DNA of 64,000 nt. Origin: an uncultured Eubacteriales bacterium. Lineage in GTDB: Bacteria > Bacillota > Clostridia > Peptostreptococcales > Anaerovoracaceae. The stretch covers positions 1-64,000 of the forward strand of contig CADBJW010000004.1 in assembly GCA_902795135.1 (NCBI GenBank). The letters run 5' to 3'. The notes under the pieces were generated by a model. It was given only the letters and a program-made list of their open reading frames with translations, was not told the DNA's origin and did no database searches. Shown here piece by piece: positions 8,807 through 15,306 of this stretch. Numbering within the stretch: the stretch's first letter is position 1; every line of letters starts with the position of its first letter. Position numbers and translations under genes: made by a program.

Positions 8807-9067
8807 TAGGGATGGGGACAATTTCCACCTGTTAGCACCAACGCGAGGAGCATTGCCGGAGCATGGCCGAAACATAGCCGATGTTGGGGCACTGTTGAAG
8901 CGATGCTGAGGCGAGGTGCGCACTGGTGAGGCTTCGCTGACTCGCTGACTGAAATCCGACCTGAGAACGATGACCCGCTGAATTCATTTCTAAGCGTCTT
9001 TTATCGTTCTTTGGGGCAATAGGTTATCGTTGAAAAACGCGCCTTAAATCGACGATTTCTTATTTTG

Positions 9068-9210
9068 GGTCCCATGACGAAAAAGCATAGGTCCCAGGGC
9101 ATAAGGTCTCTTTTACAGGGGCATAAAACACCAACATAAAATAATAGAAGTTTAGGTCCCACAGCAGAAAAGCATAGGTCCCAGGGCATACGGTCTTTTT
9201 CACAGGGGCA
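9068..9210. repeat. Two-copy direct repeat, REP-like
   Basis: Two 56-base units, 9068-9123 and 9155-9210, lie 87 bases apart. A central block around GCATAGGTCCCAGGGCATA is identical in both, and both end in ACAGGGGCA. Short GGTCCC/GGGACC-type elements recur within them. The surrounding gap (8735-9255) otherwise holds no credible gene, only an imperfectly repetitive GC-rich stretch at about 8830-8960. Confidence 0.7.
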
Positions 9211-9255
9211 CAAATTGCTATGATCGATGGCTGTCTGCAGAGGTAATTCTCTTGC

Positions 9256-9777
9256 CTACAGCGAGATTTCTCTTGCCTGAAGGGAGACTTTGATTTCGCC
9301 ACCGCGGATTATCTGCTGGCCGACTTCCTTAAAGCCCATTGCCTCGTGGAATTTCAGGCTCGGTTCATTATATGGAATAATATCGACTTCCAAAGTTACG
9401 ACTGGAACACGTGTATCCTCAGCGTGTTTGAATACGCCCTCGTAGATTTTGCGTCCGAGGCCGGCTCCGCGGAATTCTTCTCCGATGACAATCCTGTCAA
9501 CGTATAAAAACTCCCCGTAATTCTTGGAAAACCAAATGTAGTTCTCACTCGTGTAATCAGGAAGGCCCTCGCGAAGCGCGATCAGGAATGCCGCGGGTCT
9601 GCCGTCGACTTCGGCTATCTGGAACATCTCGCTATTTTCCTTGAAGTAACGGAATCTGGCCTCGTCCATGGGAGAGAGCACTTCAACGTTCACCTCGTTA
9701 AGATCGAGAACGAATGCGGCGTCATCATTTCTGACGTCACGTATAATAATATCCTTTTTACTATTCGCCATATGCAT
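9256..9777 (-). CDS. GNAT-family N-acetyltransferase
   Basis: The product is about 173 residues when started at the ATG at 9777, which has AGAAGGG upstream; an earlier in-frame ATG at 9798 lacks a ribosome binding site. The acetyl-CoA-binding segment is VDRIVIGEEFRGAGLGRKIYEG (positions about 100-120, an R/QxxGxG/A-type loop), and the C-terminal part has EVDIIPYNEPSLKFHEAMGF, typical of GNAT motif B. The substrate is unknown. It stands alone next to the ornithine regulon on the opposite strand. Confidence 0.85.
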   Translation of the reverse strand: MHMANSKKDIIIRDVRNDDAAFVLDLNEVNVEVLSPMDEARFRYFKENSEMFQIAEVDGRPAAFLIALREGLPDYTSENYIWFSKNYGEFLYVDRIVIGEEFRGAGLGRKIYEGVFKHAEDTRVPVVTLEVDIIPYNEPSLKFHEAMGFKEVGQQIIRGGEIKVSLQAREISL

Positions 9778-9841
9778 AAATCCCTTCTGTGATAGCAATA
9801 TAGGGCTCTATTGGGTCGATTTCTTATTTGTCGTGGGTTCA

Positions 9842-9850
9842 ATTATACCA
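9842..9850 (-). promoter_or_regulatory. Extended -10 promoter of the acetyltransferase gene
   Basis: The minus strand reads TGG-TATAAT about 65 bases upstream of the acetyltransferase start. It has the same extended -10 form as the ArsR-type gene promoter. Confidence 0.5.
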
Positions 9851-9902
9851 TACGGATGAAAGGAAGTGTTAAGAGCCGGCCAACCAGGACCAACAAGAGG
9901 CG

Positions 9903-9918
9903 TGCAAATATATTTGCA
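9903..9918. promoter_or_regulatory. Palindrome TGCAAATATATTTGCA, likely activator binding site (autoregulatory)
   Basis: A perfect 16-bp palindrome overlaps the -35 hexamer of the promoter at 9914-9942. Its 14-bp core GCAAATATATTTGC recurs exactly at 11502 and 11525, upstream of the ornithine operon promoter. Binding of the activator here would be expected to repress its own gene. Confidence 0.75.
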
Positions 9919-9942
9919 TGCACCGCGCAAACGTGCTATAAT
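9914..9942 (+). promoter_or_regulatory. Promoter of the ornithine-operon activator gene
   Basis: TTGCAT (9914-9919) and a perfect TATAAT (9937-9942) are separated by 17 bases. The transcript would have a leader of about 70 bases before the ATG at 10020. Confidence 0.7.
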
Positions 9943-10019
9943 CAGTATACGCGGTGCCGAGGCAGTGCACGGTACCGGGGACGCACACAGACAAGACAGA
10001 CAATGAAGCAGAGGCTATT

Positions 10020-11447
10020 ATGAGAGTTAAGGACTATCAGGCGATTTTGAAAGCCGCAGCCGAGGTGCTCGGCGGCGCTATCCACGTAGTCGACGCGGAT
10101 GGCATTACGATACTGTATAACGAGGAAATGGCTACCCTCGAGAAGATCAACGTAAGCGACGCGCTGGGCAAACCGTTCAGAGAGATTTTCTCGTCAATTC
10201 CGGAGGAAGAGAGTACGCTTCTTGCGGCGCTTCGCTACAAGAAGCCGACGCTGAATCAGGAGCAGACATATCTCAACGCTTACGGCAAAGAAATCGCGGT
10301 CATCAATTCGACCGTACCGATTATAGTGGACGGCAAGGTCGTCGCGGCTATGGAAGTCGCGAAGGATATCACGGATATCAAGAACATGAGCGATACGATC
10401 CTCGATTTGCAGAGCGACCTGTTCACAGCAGAAGACGACGCGCAGGAGGACAGCGAGCAAAGGCCTCGGCGCAGCAAGAAGGCGGGTATCAAGAAGTATC
10501 ATTTCGATGACATCGCAGGCAAAAGCATCGCCTTCGAGGAGGTTCTGGCCAGGGCCAAGAAGGCTTCGCGAAATGACGTAACCGTGCTGATAAACGGAGA
10601 AACGGGAACAGGCAAGGAGCTTTTCGCGCAGAGTATCCACTATGACGGATTGCGAAAAAAAGGCCCGTTCCTTGCCCAGAACTGCGCTGCCATTCCGGAG
10701 AGTCTGCTCGAAGGAATGCTGTTTGGAACAGCGAAAGGCGGATTCACGGGAGCAGAAGACAGAGCGGGGCTTTTTGAACAGGCAAACGGCGGAACACTGC
10801 TGCTTGACGAGGTCAGCGCAATGCCTTACGGGCTGCAGGGAAAGCTCCTAAGAGTACTTCAGGAAGAGTATATCAGGAGAGTCGGCGGCGACAGGGACAT
10901 CCCGGTTGATGTGCGGATTATCGCGACCATCAACGAACCTGCGGAGAAGCTCATCGAAGAAGGTAGGCTAAGAAAAGACCTGTACTTCAGACTGGGTATC
11001 GTAAGGCTGCAGATTCCACCGCTCAGGGACCGCAAAAGCGATATCCCGATCCTGGTAGATGAATTCCTGAAGAAATACAACGACAGGTTCGACAAGCAAG
11101 TCTGGATGGTCTCGGACAAAGCCATGAGCAAGCTGATGGATTACGATTACCCGGGCAATATCAGGGAACTGGAGAATGTGATAATGGGCGCGGTTTCCAT
11201 GGCAGATGATGAACACGTGTTGACGGAGGACGACATCAGTATCGGCGGCAGTTACAAAGGCGCCAATACAGGCATTGCGGGCTTTACGTCGGGAAACAGC
11301 AAGCTCGCCGACTATCTGGAGGATATAGAAAAAACGCTGATCGGGCAACAGCTGATGGCTAACGACGGAAACGTTTCACAGACCGCGCGGGACCTTGGCA
11401 TGCTGAGGCAGAATTTGCAGCACAAAATCAGGAAATACGGTCTGTAA
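10020..11447 (+). CDS. Sigma-54 enhancer-binding activator (PAS-AAA+-Fis), probable regulator of ornithine fermentation
   Basis: Started at the ATG at 10020, with GCAGAGG at good spacing, this is 475 residues; an upstream in-frame ATG at 9954 overlaps the leader. A PAS domain (about 5-120) should sense a small molecule. The AAA+ domain has Walker A GETGTGKE, the sigma-54-contact loop as GGFTGA (GAFTGA in most homologues), Walker B GGTLLLDEVSAMP and an arginine-finger region. A Fis-type helix-turn-helix ends the protein. It lies directly upstream of the ornithine operon, which has a sigma-54 promoter and two copies of a palindrome also present at this gene's own promoter. I infer it activates the operon in response to ornithine or a related signal. 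Confidence 0.9.
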   Translation: MRVKDYQAILKAAAEVLGGAIHVVDADGITILYNEEMATLEKINVSDALGKPFREIFSSIPEEESTLLAALRYKKPTLNQEQTYLNAYGKEIAVINSTVPIIVDGKVVAAMEVAKDITDIKNMSDTILDLQSDLFTAEDDAQEDSEQRPRRSKKAGIKKYHFDDIAGKSIAFEEVLARAKKASRNDVTVLINGETGTGKELFAQSIHYDGLRKKGPFLAQNCAAIPESLLEGMLFGTAKGGFTGAEDRAGLFEQANGGTLLLDEVSAMPYGLQGKLLRVLQEEYIRRVGGDRDIPVDVRIIATINEPAEKLIEEGRLRKDLYFRLGIVRLQIPPLRDRKSDIPILVDEFLKKYNDRFDKQVWMVSDKAMSKLMDYDYPGNIRELENVIMGAVSMADDEHVLTEDDISIGGSYKGANTGIAGFTSGNSKLADYLEDIEKTLIGQQLMANDGNVSQTARDLGMLRQNLQHKIRKYGL

Positions 11448-11501
11448 GCGCAAAAGCATCGGTCATGGCCATATCAGAAAACAGCAAACAGACCAGAAAA
11501 A

Positions 11502-11538
11502 GCAAATATATTTGCGGCACATATGCAAATATATTTGC
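11502..11538. promoter_or_regulatory. Two palindromes GCAAATATATTTGC, upstream activator sites
   Basis: Exact 14-bp palindromes lie at 11502-11515 and 11525-11538, with centres 23 bases apart (about two helical turns). They end 115 bases upstream of the -24 element at 11654, a normal distance for enhancer sites used by looping. The same sequence covers the promoter of the adjacent activator gene. Confidence 0.8.
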
Positions 11539-11653
11539 TTTTTTGATGGCAAAAACTATTACAGAGTAAAGCATAGACGTACAAAAGCACAGAGAACCGT
11601 TGAAATTCCAATGATTCCGGAGGCTGTTCAAAAAAACAAAAAAGAAAAGGTTT

Positions 11654-11669
11654 TGGCACGCGATTTGCT
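11654..11669 (+). promoter_or_regulatory. Sigma-54 promoter of the ornithine operon
   Basis: TGGCACGCGATTTGCT matches the -24/-12 consensus TGGCAC-N5-TTGCW at every defined position. Transcription would begin near 11681, leaving a leader of about 120 bases before ord. No convincing sigma-A promoter is visible in this gap. Confidence 0.88.
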
Positions 11670-11800
11670 CCTATGTATGAGTGCTGCACGCAACGAGGCA
11701 TTTGCGAAATAAAAAAGGGCGATTTGGCTGAGAAGGCGGCGCAGTAAATACAATCGTTTATAATTTAATCTGATAACAAAAGATGAAAAGGAGAAAAACT

Positions 11801-12859
11801 ATGGAAAACGTAAAAGTAATCATTTGGGGTCTTGGTGCTATGGGCGGCGGTATCGCTGATATGCTTCTTTCAAAGAAGGGCGTAGATATTGTTGGTGTTG
11901 CTGGTAGAGAACATAAGCAGGGACACTCAATGTATGAGTATATCAAGACTGAAAAGGGCGACAGAGAAGATGTTATCATCAAAGCTCCAGAAGAAATCAT
12001 CAAGCCGGGTGCTGCTGACATCGTAATCCTCTGCACAGACTCCTTCACTAAGGAAGCATTCCCAAGACTTAAGTTCATCCTGGAACAGGGTCTCAACTGC
12101 ATTACTTCCGCAGAAGAAATGGCATATCCTGCAGCTCAGAACCCAGAACTGGCAGCTGAACTGGACAAGATTGCTAAGGAAAACGGCGTTTCCGTACTGG
12201 GAACAGGCATCAACCCTGGCCACATCATGGACCTGCTCGTACTGGTTATGACTGGCTGCATGATCAACGTAGATCACATCCTGTCAAGAAGAGTTAACTC
12301 ACTGTCACCGTTCGGACCAGTTGTTATGCATGAACAGGGTATCGGCGTTTCCGTTGAAGAATTCAATGAAAGAAAAGCTAACGGAACTATGTCAGGTCAC
12401 GTTGGATTCGCAGAATCCGTTGGCATGATGGCTGAAGGTCTTGGACTGAAGGTTGAAGAATTCGCACAGGACATGAACCCAATCGTAACAGATGTTGACA
12501 GAAAGTCACCTCATGGCTTCGCAGCAGCTGGTTCATGCGCAGGCGTTGCTATGGAAGCAGACGCAACTCTGTCAAACGGCATGAAAGTTAGAATGGAACA
12601 CCCACAGCAGATCGAACCAGAACAGGTTGGCGTTCAGACTGGTGACTATGTAATCCTCGAAGGAACTCCAGCAGTTAACATGGTTAACAGCCCAGAGGTT
12701 GAAGGTGGACTCGGAACTATCGCTATGTGCGCTAACATGATTCCACAGGTTATCAACGCAGAACCAGGACTCAAGACTATGATCGACCTGCCAATTCCTC
12801 GTTGCCTGATGGGTGATGTAAGAGACAGAATCGACCCAGCTAAGAAGATCGTTAAATAA
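11801..12859 (+). CDS. ord: 2,4-diaminopentanoate dehydrogenase
   Basis: The enzyme oxidatively deaminates (2R,4S)-2,4-diaminopentanoate to 2-amino-4-oxopentanoate with NAD(P)+, the third step of clostridial ornithine fermentation. The N-terminal dinucleotide-binding loop reads WGLGAMGGGIADML, and the protein has the dihydrodipicolinate-reductase-like layout. Length is 352 residues from the ATG at 11801, which has AAAGGAG upstream; an in-frame ATG at 11783 overlaps that ribosome binding site. It is the first gene of the ornithine operon, 132 bases after the sigma-54 promoter. The identification rests on sequence character plus the unmistakable ortAB/oraSE neighbourhood. Confidence 0.93.
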   Translation: MENVKVIIWGLGAMGGGIADMLLSKKGVDIVGVAGREHKQGHSMYEYIKTEKGDREDVIIKAPEEIIKPGAADIVILCTDSFTKEAFPRLKFILEQGLNCITSAEEMAYPAAQNPELAAELDKIAKENGVSVLGTGINPGHIMDLLVLVMTGCMINVDHILSRRVNSLSPFGPVVMHEQGIGVSVEEFNERKANGTMSGHVGFAESVGMMAEGLGLKVEEFAQDMNPIVTDVDRKSPHGFAAAGSCAGVAMEADATLSNGMKVRMEHPQQIEPEQVGVQTGDYVILEGTPAVNMVNSPEVEGGLGTIAMCANMIPQVINAEPGLKTMIDLPIPRCLMGDVRDRIDPAKKIVK

Positions 12860-12886
12860 GATAGTTAATTATTAAATAAGAAACCA

Positions 12887-12926
12887 CATGGGGCACGACT
12901 GGCTACATAACAGGACGTGCCTCATG
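12887..12926 (+). other. Intercistronic hairpin between ord and ortA
   Basis: An 11-bp stem (12887-12897 with 12916-12926, one G-T pair) is not followed by a T tract. It is more likely an RNA stabilising or processing element than a terminator. Confidence 0.6.
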
Positions 12927-12947
12927 TTCACAAAAAGGAGTTAAAAA

Positions 12948-13253
12948 ATGGCAAAAAAAGGCGATTGGGTACGCATCCACAGTGTTGTACTGAAAGCTGA
13001 AGAAAGAACAGCTAAGCTTCCTGAAGACACAAAGAAATGCGACCTCGAACAGTGGACAAAAGGCTTTCTGCTCGCAGATGCAGAAATTGGTGATGAAGTA
13101 GAAGTTGAAACCGTCGTTGGCAGAATCGAAAAAGGAACTCTGATTGATGATGCTCCTTATTATGATCACAGCTATGGCAAGTTCGTTCCAGAGCTGATCG
13201 AAGTAGACAAGGTTCTGAGAAAAGAAATGGCAGAAATAGGAGGTGTTAGATAA
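12948..13253 (+). CDS. ortA: 2-amino-4-ketopentanoate thiolase, alpha subunit
   Basis: This is the small subunit (101 residues) of the PLP-dependent thiolase that splits 2-amino-4-oxopentanoate with CoA into acetyl-CoA and alanine. The sequence begins with a basic segment and GDWVRIHSVVL and is short and acidic, as in known OrtA proteins. The ATG has AAAGGAG upstream. Its stop overlaps the ortB start by one base (TAATG), which fits translational coupling and the 1:1 complex of the two subunits. Confidence 0.92.
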   Translation: MAKKGDWVRIHSVVLKAEERTAKLPEDTKKCDLEQWTKGFLLADAEIGDEVEVETVVGRIEKGTLIDDAPYYDHSYGKFVPELIEVDKVLRKEMAEIGGVR

Positions 13254-14662
13254 TGGCACTGGCAAAAGATTATGCTTCCGTAATGGGAAGATCAAATGAT
13301 ATCCAGAAAGACGCTCTGGGTCTTGACTATGCAGAATTTGAAACATCCCCTATCGCATTCGACTATGACAAGCTCATGACTTCCACAGGCTACACTCTGG
13401 AAGAAGTTAACAGAGTACAGAGCCAGTTCGGAGTAGGTAACACTCCTCTGCTGGAAGCAAGAAACCTGACAAAGCTTGCTCGCAAGTATGCAAAGCCTGG
13501 ATTCGGCGCTAGAATCTTCATCAAGGACGAAGCTGCTAACCCATCCGGTTCCTTCAAAGACAGACGTGCTGCTTGCGCTGTTTACCACGCAAAGAAGCTG
13601 GGATACAAAGGCGTTATGGCTGCAACATCCGGTAACTATGGTGCTGCAGTAGCTTCCCAGGCTGCAATTCAGGGCCTCAAGTGCATCATCGTTCAGGAAT
13701 GCTACGACTCAAAGGGCGTAGGTCAGCCTGAAATCGTTGAAAAGGCTCGTAAGTGCGAAGCTCTCGGAGCAGAAGTTGTACAGCTGACAGTAGGACCGGA
13801 ACTGTTCTACTCCTTCCTGTCAATCCTGGAGGACACTGGTTACTTCAATGCATCCCTGTACTCCCCATTTGGTATCGCTGGTGTTGACACACTGGGATAT
13901 GAAATCGTAATGCAGTGCAGAGAAAAGCTGGGTAAGGATCCGGATATGGTAGTTTGCACAACTGCAGGCGGCGGCATGACAACTGGTACTGCTCGTGGCG
14001 TTAAGATGGCTGGCTGCGACGCTGAAATCGTTGGCGCATCCATCGACCTGAGCGGACTTTCCATGGCATCCGACGTCGACTTCAACAAGAAGTCCTGTAC
14101 AACTGGCCACACTGGATTTGGTGTTCCTTACGCTACAGACCCAGACCACAGTGACGTTCCTAGATCAGCGGCAAGACCTCTGAGATACATGGATAGATAC
14201 GTTACAATCACACAGGGCGAAATCATGGAAATGACAGAAATGCTGGCACAGCTGGAAGGTATCGAAAGAGGACCTGCTGGACAGACTTCACTGGCAGCTG
14301 CATTCTCACTGGCACAGGAACTTCCGGAAGATGCAATTCTGGTTGTATCCGAAACAGAATACACTGGCGCTGGCAAGCACGTACAGCCACAGCTCTGGTT
14401 TGCTAAGGAAAACGGCATCGACGTAAGACTTGGCGATCCTAAGGAAGAAGTTCCTGGAAAGAGCGTAGTACTGCCTTCAAGCCCTGCACTCTTTAAGTAT
14501 AAAGAAGCTGACCTCAACCACTTCAGACAGTCCCTGATTAAGAAGGCTGTTAAGAAGGCTGGCGTTAAGCCTTCCGATTCCGACCTGGAATTCCTGGCTG
14601 TAGAAACAAAGACAGACGTTGAATTCGTTAAGAAGACTCTGGAAGAAAACGGATTACTGTAA
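13253..14662 (+). CDS. ortB: 2-amino-4-ketopentanoate thiolase, beta (PLP) subunit
   Basis: The 469-residue catalytic subunit is of threonine-synthase-like fold type II. The Schiff-base lysine is Lys102 in NPSGSFKDRRA, and the glycine-rich phosphate loop is ATTAGGGMTTG-like (VCTTAGGGMTTGTA). With OrtA it makes acetyl-CoA and D- or L-alanine from 2-amino-4-oxopentanoate. GGAGG lies just upstream of the ATG, inside ortA. Codon choice is strongly uniform, in keeping with high expression, across the whole operon. Confidence 0.94.
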   Translation: MALAKDYASVMGRSNDIQKDALGLDYAEFETSPIAFDYDKLMTSTGYTLEEVNRVQSQFGVGNTPLLEARNLTKLARKYAKPGFGARIFIKDEAANPSGSFKDRRAACAVYHAKKLGYKGVMAATSGNYGAAVASQAAIQGLKCIIVQECYDSKGVGQPEIVEKARKCEALGAEVVQLTVGPELFYSFLSILEDTGYFNASLYSPFGIAGVDTLGYEIVMQCREKLGKDPDMVVCTTAGGGMTTGTARGVKMAGCDAEIVGASIDLSGLSMASDVDFNKKSCTTGHTGFGVPYATDPDHSDVPRSAARPLRYMDRYVTITQGEIMEMTEMLAQLEGIERGPAGQTSLAAAFSLAQELPEDAILVVSETEYTGAGKHVQPQLWFAKENGIDVRLGDPKEEVPGKSVVLPSSPALFKYKEADLNHFRQSLIKKAVKKAGVKPSDSDLEFLAVETKTDVEFVKKTLEENGLL

Positions 14663-14686
14663 CGATAACCACACGATAAACGGTGA

Positions 14687-14720
14687 CCTAAGAGCGCTCC
14701 AGTTCGGGAGCGCTCTCAGG
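14687..14720 (+). other. Hairpin at the start of the ortB-oraS gap
   Basis: A perfect 10-bp GC-rich stem (14691-14700 with 14707-14716), extendable outward, has a 6-base loop and no following T tract. It could stabilise the upstream mRNA or mark a processing point. Confidence 0.65.
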
Positions 14721-14736
14721 CCAACTGTAAGAGCAT

Positions 14737-14870
14737 AACCCATTATACGACTAGCGGCAGACCAATCGCACGCCCTAACGGTCGCGCTCTTGGGCCAGCC
14801 GCAAGACATCAACCCATTATACGACTAGCGGCAGGCCAATCGCACGCCCTAACGGTCGCGCTCTTGGGCC
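14737..14870 (+). repeat. Two 60-base repeats (period 74) in the ortB-oraS gap
   Basis: Units 14737-14796 and 14811-14870 differ at one base. Each contains CCCATTATACGACTAGCGGC followed by a segment able to fold imperfectly (GCACGCCC pairing with GGTCGCGC). A diverged partial third unit precedes them. They lie inside a transcribed operon, so they are presumably part of the mRNA. The 279-base gap contains no open frame of interest. Confidence 0.85.
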
Positions 14871-14880
14871 GCTAAAGCAT

Positions 14881-14928
14881 AAGGAGTTTCATCCGCTCGC
14901 CGGACGGCTCGCGGTGACAACTCCATTA
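14881..14928 (+). other. Structured segment just before oraS
   Basis: GGAGTT at 14881-14886 can pair with AACTCC near 14923, enclosing CCGC/GCGG and GCCG/CGGC complements. This gives a stacked hairpin ending just before the oraS ribosome binding site, where it could affect oraS translation. Confidence 0.5.
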
Positions 14929-14941
14929 AGGAGAAAAAAGG

Positions 14942-15295
14942 ATGAAAAGAGAAGACGATTTTGCAGAACGCAGAAAGCATATTGCTAATCTGACAGACGA
15001 GGAACTGTACAACAGATTCTGGGAACTGACAGACCAGATTGTTGATCCTCTGCTTGAATTAGGAAGAAAGAACACAACTCCTTCCGTAGAAAGAGCTGTT
15101 CTTCTGAGAATGGGCGTATCTTCCCTGGATACTCAGAAGGTAGTACAAGGCTGCATGGACAGAGGTCTCATGGGACACGGTGCTGGCCACGTAGTTTACA
15201 AAGTTATGAAAGCACACGACCTCTCAGCAAAGGAAGCAGCTGAAAAGCTTGTTGCCGGCGAATACTGGGACGAAGTAGTAGCAAGTTTCAAGTAA
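14942..15295 (+). CDS. oraS: D-ornithine 4,5-aminomutase, small subunit
   Basis: The 117-residue OraS subunit is part of the adenosylcobalamin- and PLP-dependent mutase that converts D-ornithine to (2R,4S)-2,4-diaminopentanoate. It is highly charged and mainly helical, as known OraS proteins are, beginning MKREDDFAERRKHI. AAGGAG precedes the ATG, and oraE follows after 11 bases with its own GGAGG. The substrate must be the D-isomer, and no ornithine racemase gene is present in this window. Confidence 0.93.
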   Translation: MKREDDFAERRKHIANLTDEELYNRFWELTDQIVDPLLELGRKNTTPSVERAVLLRMGVSSLDTQKVVQGCMDRGLMGHGAGHVVYKVMKAHDLSAKEAAEKLVAGEYWDEVVASFK

Positions 15296-15306
15296 GGAGG
15301 TAACAG

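Noticed and set aside
9001..9302. Two overlapping minus-strand frames with repeated CPGTYAF- and MPWDLCF-like segments
   Set aside because: The peptide repeats are produced by the duplicated 56-base DNA element. There is no start signal and no domain.
11512..11712. Plus-strand 66-codon frame before ord
   Set aside because: It spans the activator palindrome and the sigma-54 promoter and has no ribosome binding site.
14737..14870. Possible CRISPR array
   Set aside because: There are only two full units with a 14-base spacer between 60-base repeats and no cas genes.
14881..14928. Cobalamin riboswitch before oraS, suggested by the B12 enzyme
   Set aside because: I could not find the conserved B12-box or the other core elements. 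The segment is only a generic folded structure.
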